From Endocalyx cinctus (lineage: Eukaryota > Ascomycota > Sordariomycetes > Amphisphaeriales > Apiosporaceae), in the NCBI GenBank assembly GCA_001600455.1, contig BCKC01000009.1:620001-684000 (forward strand): a DNA stretch of 64,000 bases. The letters run 5' to 3'. Both the position numbers and the translations under genes were made by a program. The notes below the pieces were generated by a model. That model worked only from the letters and a program-made list of their open reading frames with translations, was not told the DNA's origin and made no database searches. Each line of letters opens with the position of its first letter. Position 1 is the stretch's first letter. Below are positions 46,111-61,524 of this stretch, in pieces.

Positions 46111-49100
46111 GAAAGGTATATGCGTTAATATACATTTTCTGGATACATACAAAGAGAAATGAAGAGATGAAAAAAACAAAAACAAAAAAATCAAATGAGA
46201 TTACGAAGGGGATTTACTAGAAATTTTGTTTGGCGGTCAATGTCGTTTTTATCCAACGAGAAATCGGGTGGCGGTGGTTTATTGATATTTCACCACATCG
46301 CTATTTTAATGTTCATTCAGTACTTACGTATCAGGATAGAGGACGGTTAAGTAGATACCAAGACATATGGGAGGCTTATTTGATATTTATCTACAATACA
46401 CTCGCGTCGTTATTTTCAGATTCATTTGAACACATGGATAGATTATATATTTTCTTAGTAGTAGTATCATATATACCTAGCATAAACGAGCATCGCGGCG
46501 ATAATCTCGTTGGTACTTCGAGAAGGGAGCCGAAACCGGCTAGCTTGCTTATTACCATTGATACGATACGCGTGCCACACGGCCGCCGCGTTGAGTAGCG
46601 ATGACAGTATGGTTTCTTTTTTTCTTCTTCTCCTCAAGCTCAACTTTCCCATTTTGGAGATGGTATGCTAGTCTGACAACTAGGAACTCGGGGGTAAATC
46701 AACTTACCAAGAGTTCTCATCAACGGGAGCGTGAATGACCCCGTTACTAGTACCTAGTGAGATCGATCGTAGATGCTGACACCGCATACTCGACGCGGAC
46801 TAACGGAGCGTGACTGGCGTAATCTCCGAGCTCCGCGAAGTGATACCAATCTTTGTCCAACACCTCCGTATTACCAAGTTGGCTTGCCTGGTAATGCGTG
46901 ATGACAGTTTATGCGTTTCATTTCAGCGCCGTAGGCACGCATTCACCCATTGGGGTGAAGGAGAGCGCGCGCGAAGAAAGAGGGCGCTGCTGTCCTCTCG
47001 CTCGTTCTCGCTCGTACTCGCAAGTCTTTGGAACCCCGTAAAACCCTCGACTTGACTCTTCCCCTTTCAAAAGAATGAATGTCTCGGCCCTCATTTTGAA
47101 TCATGTTCAAATATGTATGTTGGTCGGTAGTTGCAGCTTACGGGAAGGGGTGATGCTACGTGCAGATAAACTTTTGGCCATCGGCGTCCCCGCTGAATAG
47201 TCACCTGTTTAGTTTCGCATGAAAAATCTCACGGCATGTCGGTATCGAGTTCCGTGTCTTACTTGCCAAGACGATAGGAAAGCCCTCACTCCCTTTCCCC
47301 ACGGTCTTCGGTGACTTGGCATCGACGACCGTGTTGGTGATTGGGAAACGTCCTTAGATAAGGACGCTGTGTCGGCGGCGTAATATTGAAAAGTGCTCGG
47401 CGGATATCCCCTTTTCGTCCTTCGCGCGCACGCAGACAAGGGGTGCAACAAAAAACAAAAAAGGTTCGTAGACATGTGCTGCTTATTTTCCATGCACATG
47501 GAGGGATAAAAGGAAAAGGCGGCCAACATCGATCGATAGATAGGTAGAGCCAAGAGACGAGATATGTAAGATGAGTGGATTACACCGGTACGTGGATGAG
47601 GGGAAAGTTGGTATACTGTGGATAGCTGCTATAAGGCTGAGTCAGGGATATGTATGTGATCAGCCAACTGCATTTCGAAAGGCGTAATTTCACCCAGGAT
47701 TTGGGTGTTAACGTGGGATTGAACCATGGGTGCGATGTGATATGATTTGTAAAAGCGGCCGAAATGTAACTATGAAACATATTGATCAACGTCCGCCTCG
47801 TCAATATCAGCGAAGAAGAAAAAGAAAAGAAAATCCAATTTCTCTATGTATTGTCTCAAGCCAGTATATACTATGTACAAGTAAGCCAAAAGAGTAAACA
47901 ATGAGTGATTTTTTTCCCTGATCAATCAGTTTTTGAAGAAAGTCATTTAAGTGGAATATTATTCGCCAAGATCGAACACGCACAGATAATTAATCCTGTA
48001 ATTTTTGGGTTGGTTTCGACGATTCTGTCGACTTCAAAAGATAATGATACGTTGTTATCGCAAGCATCTATTATAACAGTAATCATATTCAATTATATCA
48101 CCAGCTTACCTCGTTATAGGCTTATAGCGGATGAGGATTATGACTATCATCTTAAAAGGTTGGTTGATGATACAGTGCAAGTTGCAGACGCCCGTCTGGG
48201 CTATTTGGGTAAAAGAATGATTGATTTTCTAATTTCCCAAATGAATATGTCCCATGGCAAACCCATATCCCGACATTGAATGCATAATTGGCTGCAATAT
48301 AGAAGATACGCGAGATTCTCCATCAATCCTAAGTAGAACCAAACTGTCGGATTCCTCGTAGTAGCCGGCGTTTATCTACTTCTTCTGAAACTCCGACAAT
48401 TTCTTCTTCTTTTCTTCTTTATCTTTATCTTCACATTAAATACGGTAAATAACCAGGTAATTTAATGGGTGCCGGTTACCCAGGTTTCACACTCTCTTTG
48501 TCTGTAGTATATTATGGATTGCATACGTATAATATGGGTAGTGATTATTACGATAATACTACTCTGTACTCTACGAATGAATCTCACCTATTTTTCAGGG
48601 GGTGAAATAGGTAGGGTCAGCTTCTATCATTATTGGCAGCTGGAAGGGCTCGAAAACCTACGTAATACCTTAAGAAACCAAGACCTGGGGGCGACTGGGG
48701 GAACATCAGAACGTTACCGAAATGGGGCATTCCCAAAATTAATTGTCGAAAAGCTTCTTCGGTTCCTGTCAGAATATCCATCAAGTCCCCATAATACTTT
48801 TTTTAAAATTACAAAAGTCCCCAACATTGATTGCTGTCTCCTTTTATCTCTGTTTTTGTTCTCTCTTTATCCAGCGTGATGCCCACTTTGAATGCTTCCC
48901 ACGGACTTGGTAAATTCCATATGCAAATATCATGTACCCTCTTGTCTCGTTCTCGATACCAAGACGTATACATACCTAATATTCAACGTAACCAAAACGC
49001 CAGCGCTACTGGTTTGGTTGGTCACTGACGCTCTTTCACTAGACCTTACTAGGTAAGAAGTAACCGGCACAGATACAAGGGGTTCCCCCACAGTGCCTAG

Positions 49101-49930
49101 ATAGTTCTCACTATTGGATTCTTATGGGCTGATGGGTTCCCCGAGTGTAACAATGCAGTGGAGCGGGCCGAGTTCTAATACTTTTTTCTCTCTCTCTCAA
49201 AGTCACAGCCTGCCGTGTGCGTTGTTATGTCTTTTGCCTTTTCTTTTTTTGTCTTTGGCGTTCGCTAGTTGAATCAGATATAGATAAGACCCATTATGGG
49301 TTGCCGTGACCAATTGAGAGAACGGGGGGCGTATCGAGGCTTTGATTTTCTTGACTCGTTCTCTATTACCCAGTCGCAAAGATAATATTATCTCTTGTCA
49401 CACTTATGTGAGTGTGTACATGGCGACATAAGTAACCTACCTAGGTAGATAGATATACATACGCTCGTATGTAGACAAGAAAATAAGATAATATAAAGCC
49501 GGGTTCCCGCTGACCCATCAATCCATAATCTTTAATCCACAATCCTCGTCACGTAGCTTGGTTTTCTTTCGTGAGTAGGCTCCATTCCCGTGGGTCAGAT
49601 ACGACTAGGTCTAAGCTGTCAGAGGGACCCTTTATATCCGTGCTATTAATTTTTGTCTCCTTCGGCCTTTGGATTTATTCTGACAGGACCGTGCAACTTT
49701 TTTTTTTTCTTCTTCTTAGTGCCCGCACCTTTTTGCTGTGGCATTCATTTTTTTTTCTTCAATTTTTATCTTCATTCTTATCTTGTTTTATTATTAATTC
49801 ATTTTTGATTCCTTCTTTTTTTTTTTCCCCTTTTCCCCCTTTTTTTCTTGTCGAGACAGGATTTTCCGGGGTCCTGTCTCTAATTTTTAAACTTGAGAGA
49901 AAAAAAAAAGGCGCGTCAGATGCTACCGCA
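46111..49930. other. Intergenic (3.8 kb) between monooxygenase and MFS permease
   Basis: AT-rich. Contains TACCTAGGTA near 49440 and a pyrimidine-rich stretch at 49690-49860, the likely leader of the permease gene. Frames at 47905-48279 (GTG start, 124 codons) and 48514-48879 (ATG, 121 codons) look protein-like in composition but match no family I know. The region could hold a decayed gene. Confidence 0.4.
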
Positions 49931-51602
49931 ATGGGTCCGACTCTCCGATCCACCCCGACGGAAGAAGACCTGAAGGAAAAGACGATGTCGGAGAAGGATT
50001 TGACCGTAGAGTACGGGAGCGCCGGTAGTAGTGCGGCGCGCCCGTCTTCGTTATCGGATGGCACCATCAAAACCGCCACGGAGGAACAAGGAGAAGAAGA
50101 CTTGGCGGCCCTCGACCGACGCATATTGTGGAAACGCGACCTAGTCCTGATCCCCGTCATGGGTCTCCTGTACATGCTGCTCTTCCTTGACCGCACTAAC
50201 ATCGCCAACGCCCGTAGTCTTGGCATCGGCAAGCCGAACGGCCTCGAGGCCACGCTGAGTATGCCCTCCAACGGGTATAACGTCGCTCTGACCATCTTTT
50301 ACATCCCCTTCGTCCTAGCCGAAGTACCGGCTAACCTCATTCTCAACCTGAATAAAATACCGCCGAGGATTTTCTTAGGTGTCCAGATGTTTTTGCTTGT
50401 ATGAATTAGTTTCCAGTTTCCGTTTCTTTTCGCTTCGCCCACCTTTCTTTCTTTCTTTTTTTTTTTGGGTCAAACTTTAACCTTTCTCTCTCCATCTACA
50501 GGGCATCCTGGGCATGAGCCAGGGGTTAACGCAGTCCTACGGGGGACTCCTCGCGATCCGGTTCCTCATGGGCATATTCGAAGCCTGCCTACCCGCGGGC
50601 GCGACGATGCTGATCTCCGTGTACTACACGAAGCGGGACGCCGCGACGCGGTTCGCGTGGTTTTTCAACTTCGCCCTGGCCGGGCCGCTCTTCTCGGGCT
50701 TGCTCGCGTACGCCATCATCAACCTCGAGGGGGCCGGCGACCTGGAAGGGTGGCGGTGGATCTTCATCATCGAGGGGCTCGCCACCATCGTGCTCTCCTT
50801 CTTCGTCTTCTCCTTCCTGCCTAATTTTCCCCAGCACGCGCAGCCCTGGTTCCTGAGCGCGCGCGAGCGCGACCGCCTGATCGTCCAGCTCGAGCGCTCC
50901 CGCGGCCTCGAGACGAAGGGCTCCCCGGCCGACTCGGTCCCGCTATGGAAGGTCCTGACGGATTGGCGCATCCACCTGTTCAGCTTGTGCTTCTTCTGCG
51001 CCGACATCTCGGCCTCGTCCATCGCCGCCTTCTCGCCCACCATCCTGGCCGACCTGAACTGGACGGCGACGACGGCCCAGCTCTTCACCCTGCCCATCTG
51101 GGGCGCGGGTATCCTGTCCTCCTTCATCATCGTCTGGCTCGCCGCGCGGCTCAACCTGCGGGCGCCCTTCGCGCTCGCGTGCATCGCGACCTCGCTCGCA
51201 GGCTGGATCATCAACGTGTTATACGTCCCCCAGGCCGGCGTCCGCTACCTCTCGCTCTTCCTCATGTCGGCCGGCACCTTCCCGCAGCTGCCTATGTACC
51301 TGGCGTGGCTGAGCGCAAACCTGCGAGGTCGAAGGTACCTCGCCGTCGGGACCGCTTGGATGGTCGGGTTCGGAAATACGGCCAACTTTATCACCTCCAA
51401 CGTCTTCATCTCCACGGAACGTCCCACGTATCCGACCGCCTTCCGGATCGGCGTGTCCTTCACCGCGCTCGGCTTCTTGCTGGTTATCCTAGGATCGGCC
51501 CTAATTTATTGGAATAATCGTAAGAGGGAGGCGGCGCGGGCCCGGATGACGGACGAGGAGAGGGAGAGATACGATCAGGTTCATTTCACGTTTGTCTATT
51601 AG
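49931..51602 (+). CDS. MFS transporter, allantoate permease (Dal5) / anion:cation symporter family
   Basis: Plasma-membrane proton symporter for organic anions. Exons are 49931-50398 and 50502-51602, giving 522 residues. An acidic, hydrophilic N-terminus of about 65 residues precedes twelve expected helices. The family signature LDRTNIANARSLGI follows helix 1. EVPANLILN, FLMGIFEACLPAGATMLISVYYTKRD and GWRWIFIIEG are typical of the Dal5/Tna1 group, whose known substrates include allantoate, nicotinate, pantothenate and aromatic acids. The splice joins VQMFLL to GILGMSQGL in phase 0. The frame extends upstream to a GTG through a T-rich leader, but the first ATG is at 49931. A role in taking up a phenolic acid for the neighbouring hydroxylases is plausible but unproven. 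It is convergent with the phenol-hydroxylase gene. Confidence 0.92.
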
Positions 51603-52679
51603 GCGTTTTTTTTGATTTGTTTTGGATAACAAAGATAGATTATAGGATCTCAAGGTCGATATATCATAACGAATATTGGTAATTTGACAATTTTACGTTG
51701 GATTTCAGCTATCTTCGTCGTCGCGCATCCTGATCCCATGGTGATATGTTTTTTTCTCGGAAGGCGAGTCGATGTATGCGCGCTACTTCAAATGAATAAG
51801 AGTTGTGGCTCTCAAAAACCGTGGAGGCTATGGTGTTATTTATACCATGCGTGTGAACCGTCGCACAGAGCTGATGCGGAAATAGTACTTGCGATTAGAC
51901 GGGAAGGGTGTCCCTTGCCGCACCTTTGAGTCATGTTACATTTCACGCATACGACACTATACATACTACATACTCCAAGTTTCTCGATAACGTTAATATC
52001 CATATTTATAAGGAGTGGTATGTATGCGGATACCCAGCTATGCACCCCTTTTGGCCAGTAGGGTGGGCAACCATCTCAAAGCACAGACGCTACGAACGGG
52101 ATATACTTGCTTCGGTAGGACAATGGAAGGATGGAGGCAAACGTCCATCCATTCGCATCCACGGCAGCAAAAGGTGTGATGAGTCAATTTTTTACTAAGT
52201 CTCGGGAATGAGAAGAAGATTTTGGAGGGTTGGTGCGACTAAGGGCAAACAATTCTAGTGGTACGTCCGGCTGCGTGGGATCCGAAAGGTTGGGATGTTA
52301 TTGAGACACTGCAGCCAACACGACTCAGCTTAAGGAAGGGGTTGCCTAGGGAAGTATTTTGGAGTCATCAAATCTCACAAGATGCAGTATCATAGTGTAA
52401 AAGTTATTCTGACAGTTGTCTACATGGCCTTCATTACTTCTAGATGAACTACCGGTATCATCTTCTCATCTTCTAGTTATTCGTCCGATCTATTCGCACA
52501 CCCATTTAGTGCGACGCACCCATCCTGGATACCTACAGATACACCCCCTTCAATGCGACATATGTCGAAAAAACTATAAAAATTAGGAAGCGAATAATTT
52601 GGTTGCGTTAGGTTTAGATCAGTTCCTGATCGATCTCCACACTGGTCCGGATTGTAGTCCTCAAAAATTACGAGAGCAA

Positions 52680-52754
52680 GACAGATGGCGCGGAGAACCG
52701 CAACGTGGAATGGAATACCAAGCGCGTGTAACCACTCTGCCACCTGGATCTGTC
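52680..52754 (-). other. tRNA-like segment, probably a relic
   Basis: On the minus strand the two ends GACAGAT and ATCTGTC are complementary over 7 bp, and the segment is tRNA-length. It contains TGGCAGAGTGG, a full match to the pol III A-box consensus. The expected B-box/T-arm is damaged: GCGG and CCGC are present, but the loop is only TTCT. A good anticodon arm cannot be drawn, and about 6 extra nt sit before the A box. I read it as a degenerate tRNA or tRNA-derived fragment, with low certainty. Confidence 0.2.
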
Positions 52755-52952
52755 ACCACGGGCGGCTGATTTGTAGCGCTTTAAATTCTAATTTTACACG
52801 GACACGTGGATATAAGCTGAAACGTATGAACGAAGAACACTGACTAGTGGAAAACGCGAAAATAGAATCGTGAAGGGAATCTCAATTTCGCACTGCAGCT
52901 ATGTCAAATGGTGCATTAAACTAGAGGTAAACATCACCCATGAACATGTTCC

Positions 52953-52973
52953 AAAAAAAAAAAAAAAAAAAAA
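52953..52973. repeat. Poly-A tract (21 A)
   Basis: Uninterrupted A homopolymer in the 3' flank of the phenol-hydroxylase gene. Confidence 0.95.
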
Positions 52974-53090
52974 GAGCTGAATTCGCTAAAGGAAGTAAAT
53001 TTATGATTAATCAACAGTGCAGACTTCTTACAATCCAACCCTTCCGTAAAAGAAATATCGAATTCCTTTTTCCCCCCTATTCTTCATCCC

Positions 53091-55840
<2,750 letters not shown>

Positions 55841-58800
55841 GCTTAAGACGATATCGGTAAATGGAACCAGAATGATGGTTGTGTTATGGTACGCGCGGAT
55901 ACGAGGCGTAGATTGATCTCAAAGTGAAATTTGCTAACAGGGAAAGAAAAATAATAATAAAAAAAATAATAAACCTGGGTGAGACTTTGCAGATTCTAGC
56001 AGCGATGTTTCATTCATCGAACATGCACACTCATTCACACGCACAACTACGGAACGGACGTGCAGACAGCAGGAGTAGTATACTTCTCTAATACATTCGA
56101 AAGTTGCGTGTCTACAGAAATATCTACGGCCTTCTATAGGACGTCACCCACTCTATAATTTTTTTTCTTCTCCCTGATCGATCGCTGGTAACCAGGCTCT
56201 CGAAGGGATAGCGTTATGTACCGGCGAAAATATCCGATATCTCTTATTCACGTATTAGTATAGAAAGGGGGGGATAGGCCGTTACATGTAAGTATAGGAA
56301 AACGGGGCTTCTGATTCGTCATCGGATTGCTAAGGCCTTTGAATCATGACTAAAACCCACAAAATCCACTCGAGGGTGGGATCGGATGAAGGAATAGGGT
56401 TCTTTTTTTGTCGACCTTTTCCTTTTTCCCCTCATTCACTTCTCAAATGCCAGGATATGATTGATGTACGACCGATACAACCTTATCAAGCCTTTGATGG
56501 AATATCACGTTAACTTATCCATGTGGCGAGCGTGTATCATGTATCATGTATAGACATGTATGTATATTTGTGATTATTATAATAATAATGGATCATAATC
56601 ATCTAACCTAGTATACACTATTATGTATGTACACATAGAGAATGTTATACACTACAATATTTTCATATATCCGTTGCTGGTTCGGAGTATAATCTAGTGT
56701 AATCCTCTGTAATACTCTGTAATACTGTACCCACATGAGTCGACGATCACCTAATCAACAAGATTCAAGTTTTATACCTTAGTCAGATCTTCTATGGAGT
56801 ACGGAGTACAGATTCAGTGAATAACAGCCCCTGTCGCTACTCCACCCTCACTTCTGATCTCGAATTGATAAAAGACTCAGGTTCCTCAAAGAGTTTTCAA
56901 GCTTACCTACAATTGGAATTGAAATACTCCGTAATGACAGAATGGTATACTGACAGATCTTATTTTTGGCTAAGTAGCTACCCGTTAATAGATGAATAGC
57001 TCCCGACAGAATGGTAGACTGACTGCATGAACGACTATTTTTACTGAAAGAAGAAACGTTGACATAGGCAACTTACATATGCTCAGACATAGCCCATAGT
57101 CTCTAGGTCAAATCTATAAAAAAGTTAGAAAAGAAAGAAAGAGAGACGCCATACTTTTTACTTTGTGATATATTACAGAGTCTGGAAGTGGCATACACTG
57201 TTACGATAAAGTTGCAAATCCTGCGACTGGATTAATTTCATCAGGCTTCGTTTAACCAAGTTATTGACAATTACTTTTTACGCTGCTAACGATTTTTTTT
57301 TTTTCCATATCAAAAACTGGACCTGCGTTCATGTAGGACAAATGCAGCGTATAGTTACTAACGAAATACCCTGACGTTGAACTAGGTTCTTCCCTATACA
57401 CTAATTAGACGACGCCCAGAAAAAAAAAAAAAAAACAGCCACCATTGTATGGGTATACTCTGTGCTATCAAAGACACTACTGCAGCGGTAAGTCTTCCCC
57501 GATCTCATAAAACCCTACACATACCTAGTCTTATTCTTAAAATCGTATGTTTTCCGTCTTTCCGCCTCTCGTCGTTTCTGGGATCCTATCAGAACTGGAA
57601 TATACACAGTACTCCGTACACAGAGGTGAAACGATAAGGATGATTCAAATATATATATTTATCTAATACTAGTGTAGGAACATGTACCGGCCGACGGCTT
57701 TTACTTCCACGTTTCGCGCGGGACGAAGAAAAATTGATCTTCAATGAGAATTTCTATATAAAGACATGACCACCCCACCCTAGTCTTCAAGTTCTCGCTG
57801 CTGCTTTTTCTAGTATAATCGCGAAACCAGGTAGGCCAGGATGAAGGGTTTTCGCCAATCTCCAAACCCCCAAGCCACTCGCGTATTCGCTTACGAAATC
57901 ACTGGTTCGGACCACAAGACCGTCTACTTTAGAGGGCGATATACATATACATAAATGTACATAGTAGCCGAAGGAGTGATCCTTGCGTCTCTTTGAACCT
58001 GGTATCCCCAACAGCCCATATCCCCTCAATTATCAACCAAAGAATTTGTTATACTGGTGTTTTAAGGGGGAGAGAAATAATAATGCGATTTGATAAGATC
58101 TTCGAATGCTACTGTTGAGGGGGCCGGATGATAATACCTGAAATATGATCTATCACAAAATTTGGAGCATCAATATAAATCGTTCTCGCCGCGCAAAAAA
58201 AGAACACCGTTACGCTATTGGGAGGATAAACAGTTACGGCCGGCTCAACTCCTACTCAATCTTTCCCTTCTTTGCTTTTTTTTTTCTCTTTCTCCGCCAC
58301 GTCACTCGTCAATTCGGGGTCCTCTAGTATAATTTGTATTCCTAGGAATTTTACGCGACGACGCTTTGCTGACCTTCCCAAGATAGTTTCGGCAGGCTAG
58401 CAAATCGGTAAACCTACATAGCAGACTACACATTGACTGGGTCACCGAGCCGTTCACCGTTGAATCTGGGCATAGGTTTAGTGCGCACGACATTTATGCT
58501 GCACTACAATTAATATGCATACACATACGCTTGGATCATTCAACTAGAGTAACTTACCCGAAGTGCACTACAAGTAACTACTACGTATACATACTACAGT
58601 AGGTAAGGCGATATAGTAGTAAATAGACGCAGGTACACGCGCCATATTCTTTGAGCTAACAAGAGTAATTATCACCGATCTCAGTCCCAACCAGTTTCCA
58701 CGATTCTGCTTGCTTAAATACGCTATACTAGTATAGTAAGGAAAACAATACTTGCGTAACACAAGAAATTACCTCGTAGATCTTGACCTGCATCTTCCAT

Positions 58801-59364
58801 GTAGTGAAAAGAAAGTTTGACGATGGGGTATGCATGTTACGTCGTTTGACCTGGATTTCATCCCTCGTCCCTTTTTTTTTCCTCTTCTCTTCCCCGGGGC
58901 TAAGGTCTGAAATAGGAAGCCCGACAGGTTAGAAGGTTCTACGTGCACAGTGTCTTCTGACGTTGGGAACGGACGTTTCGAACCGAATAAAATGGATACC
59001 AAACTGCAAACCCAAAATACTCAAGACGGCCTAGCCGACGGAGCTGCGTCAGGCATATACTATATTATGCCTAGAAAAAAATAAGGTACGGATGTGGGGG
59101 GCGACGTTTATTCCTTCAATCCACACTTCATGATCATCAGTAGTTGCACTGATGCTAAGGAGATGCCGACGATGAGCGGGAAGAAAAGAGAAAGGCAACA
59201 CGCATAAGACTTCGGATTATACTTGAACCCGACCAGTAAAATGCTCGTCGGGAAGAATTCCTGCAAGAGAATTCGAGGTGATATGGATACAGCACCGGAT
59301 ATAAACTACTATACGAAGTATACATACACGTACACTAACACGCGACGATTGCTCGGGAGGAGTT

Positions 59365-59381
59365 GGGGGGGGGGGGGGGGG
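59365..59381. repeat. Poly-G run (17 G)
   Basis: Seventeen G in a row, 45 bp outside the left inverted end of the MITE-like element. Confidence 0.9.
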
Positions 59382-59426
59382 AAGGGTAGATTATAACGTA
59401 GTTAACTGGGTGGGGGTTGTAAACAC

Positions 59427-59877
59427 TTGCCGGGAGGGTCAACGGCGGCTAGTGTAGTTGAACCCGTCTGCCCGTGCTTAACCTTCAATTTAACAGTAAT
59501 TTAACGTTTTGATATGCTACCTTTAATACTCCGTATTTATTTATATATAACGGCTACCCCGCCAGCCCGTTATACTATGAAGTTACTATGGAACCGCGAC
59601 TTAGTAGATCGAAGTTTAGCGGTTCATAGTTAGGATAGGGACAGGGCTATACTAATTCCGAAGCTCTACCAAGCGATGAGAGCTCCCTATTAGGTAATAT
59701 GTGCGATATCATTTCGCGATAAAAATTAGATGATATTATTCTTCTTTATTTTATATATTTTACGAGGGAGAAACTGATAGAGGTAAACGTTGAAGCCTGG
59801 TTGTTTAAAAAAAGAAAAAAAAAAAATTGAGATCCGGGTTCAACTAGTGTACTAGCCGCCGTTAAACCCCCCGGCAA
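59427..59877. mobile_element. MITE-like element with about 40-bp inverted ends
   Basis: The left end (59427-59466) begins TTGCCGGGAGGGTCAACGGC and the right end (59834-59877, reverse complement) begins TTGCCGGGGGGTTTAACGGC. Both continue through GGCTAGT to AGTTGAACCCG, with about 90 percent identity except for a 3-4 bp insertion in the right arm. The 451-bp interior is AT-rich, has no reading frame of note and no transposase, as in non-autonomous DNA elements. No clear target-site duplication is visible, and homopolymers outside both ends (17 G left; 7 T then 31 C right) blur the borders. Confidence 0.5.
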
Positions 59878-59883
59878 TTTTTT

Positions 59884-59884
<1 letters not shown>

Positions 59885-59915
<31 letters not shown>
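59885..59915. repeat. Poly-C run (31 C)
   Basis: Thirty-one C in a row, directly outside the right end of the MITE-like element after seven T. Length may be inexact because homopolymers of this size are error-prone in sequencing. Confidence 0.85.
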
Positions 59916-59916
<1 letters not shown>

Positions 59917-60416
59917 TCACCTCGCCTAATTAGTTAGTCAATTACGACCTCGGGGAAGGGAAGGGAAGGGGAAAGGGATCAGCCGCCTTCTTTCGCTTGT
60001 TAGAGAAAATGTTCCCCATATAAAAAAAAATCGTACATAAGTTGTAAGTTGTTAATTTCAAAGTACTCCATAAAAAGAGAAATGAAATACTTCGAACCAA
60101 GAAAAAAAACAAAAGGTCCGTTCGCAGATCAGCTTTTTTGATTCGATCCAGAAAGAAAAAGAAAAAAAAAAACCCCGTTTAGGCACACCCCGGAGCCGCG
60201 CCCAGGTATAGGCAAGGTGAGCTTATATGTAATAGTGTACACTACGCTACTGCGTATGTTGTCCCGGTGGATCGTGCTAAGAAAACGTTTCCCGCTGCGT
60301 GGGGAGCGAGCGGCACAGTTGATATAACTCGTCAACGTGTGACGGGGAAACGGTGAGCTGATACGTCAATGTCGCACAAATTTAGAGTAGTATACTGTCC
60401 TTAATTGTGAGAGAGA

Positions 60417-60428
60417 GGGGGGGGGGGG
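60417..60428. repeat. Poly-G run (12 G) after a GA repeat
   Basis: A short GAGAGAGA stretch passes into 12 G. Confidence 0.9.
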
Positions 60429-61524
60429 AGAAAAACCCTCCCCTTGCCCCCAAATTGTTCAAATACTATCAGACTATGTAGACTGTCTTAAAGTCTCCGT
60501 ATATATGTATGTACGTACTTGTAGTAGTATAACATGGGCCATTTAGCTACGTAGGACGCCCTACCTTAAACCCCCTGTGAATGTTGAAACTTGCGCGTAC
60601 ATATCATCCTAAGAATGTGTATGACTGGGCCGTTAGGGCCAGGGCCCCTACTAATAAGAGATTAGTTAATACATACACATACACGTATGCAGAGTTCTTC
60701 TAATCGAGCATCCGTCGCTAATAGGGCATTAATATGCCGGCACTAGTGTGGCGTTTCGAAGCAATGACCAGTCGTCTTATATCCGCTTGACATGGAGAGC
60801 GAGAGAGAGAGACAGGTCAAGATCTACTACTACGCACACACGTTCTCTCTCTCTGATTCTACCAGAGATCCATTTCGTTCATCTTCCTTTCTTCCCCCTT
60901 GTGCATCCTACACAGCGTAGCATTTATGACATGTGACTATATTCGCCAGGCGAAAAATTATCCGAAGTGGTATTCTTGCCATCGTTTATCGTACGGGTAC
61001 CTTTCTTCAGACAAAGAAAGGATCAATGAGAGATTCTCAGCCGATAATTTAAGTTTCGGTATCGCACAGACATAAAACTAAAGCATCGTCTATAACTGAT
61101 GAAAGAGAACATATGTTTTGGGTTGATTGAGGTAGTAATAGGCAAGGTCCCGTACACTTCACATTCTTTTTAGAGCCGGCCGGCACAGTAAAAAAAAAAA
61201 GGGGAGGGATCTAGTTTTTTTTTTTTTTTTTGCATTGATTCTAGGCGATATTCGTTACGTTTTTTTATTTCTTTTCTTTTTCTTTTCTTTCCTAGGGGCA
61301 TCCAGAAAGATATACAGAGGCAACCAGGAACAATTCTGAAAAGAGACGGGATCCTCTTTACTGAGTTTGCCCCCCTTTTTTCCTCTCCGCCTCTCCACCT
61401 TCTACTTTATCTTCCCTTTCCTCGCAACAAAGTTGAGGCCATTCAAGTCTCGGGGGCCAGAGGAGCCTTTCTTTTTATTTTTCCCTATCGTTTTAATTTT
61501 TTGGTTTAAACGTACTCCGCCAAT

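Larger units (their letters stand above)
51603..53090. other. Intergenic between convergent genes
   Basis: 1.5 kb. Holds a tRNA-like 75-nt segment on the minus strand (52680-52754, separate entry) and a 21-A tract at 52953-52973. No convincing coding frame. Confidence 0.45.
55841..61524. other. Longest spacer (5.7 kb), repeat-containing
   Basis: Divergent region between the phenol-hydroxylase and the rhodopsin-like gene. It holds a MITE-like element (59427-59877), G and C homopolymers, several TACTCCGTA copies (56800, 56925, 57610, 59527) and many A/T tracts. Frames of 60-80 codons are present, but none has a domain or a splice continuation that I recognise. Confidence 0.45.

Noticed and set aside
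47690..47790. B-box-like GGTTCAATCCC on the minus strand
   Set aside because: No A box at the right distance and no acceptor stem can be formed, so it is not a tRNA.
47905..48279. 124-codon frame in the 3.8-kb spacer
   Set aside because: GTG start, no recognised family and no clear flanking exons; may be a decayed gene but is not supported.
49571..49930. 120-residue hydrophobic extension of the MFS permease
   Set aside because: It starts at GTG and translates a T-rich leader; the first ATG gives the normal family N-terminus.
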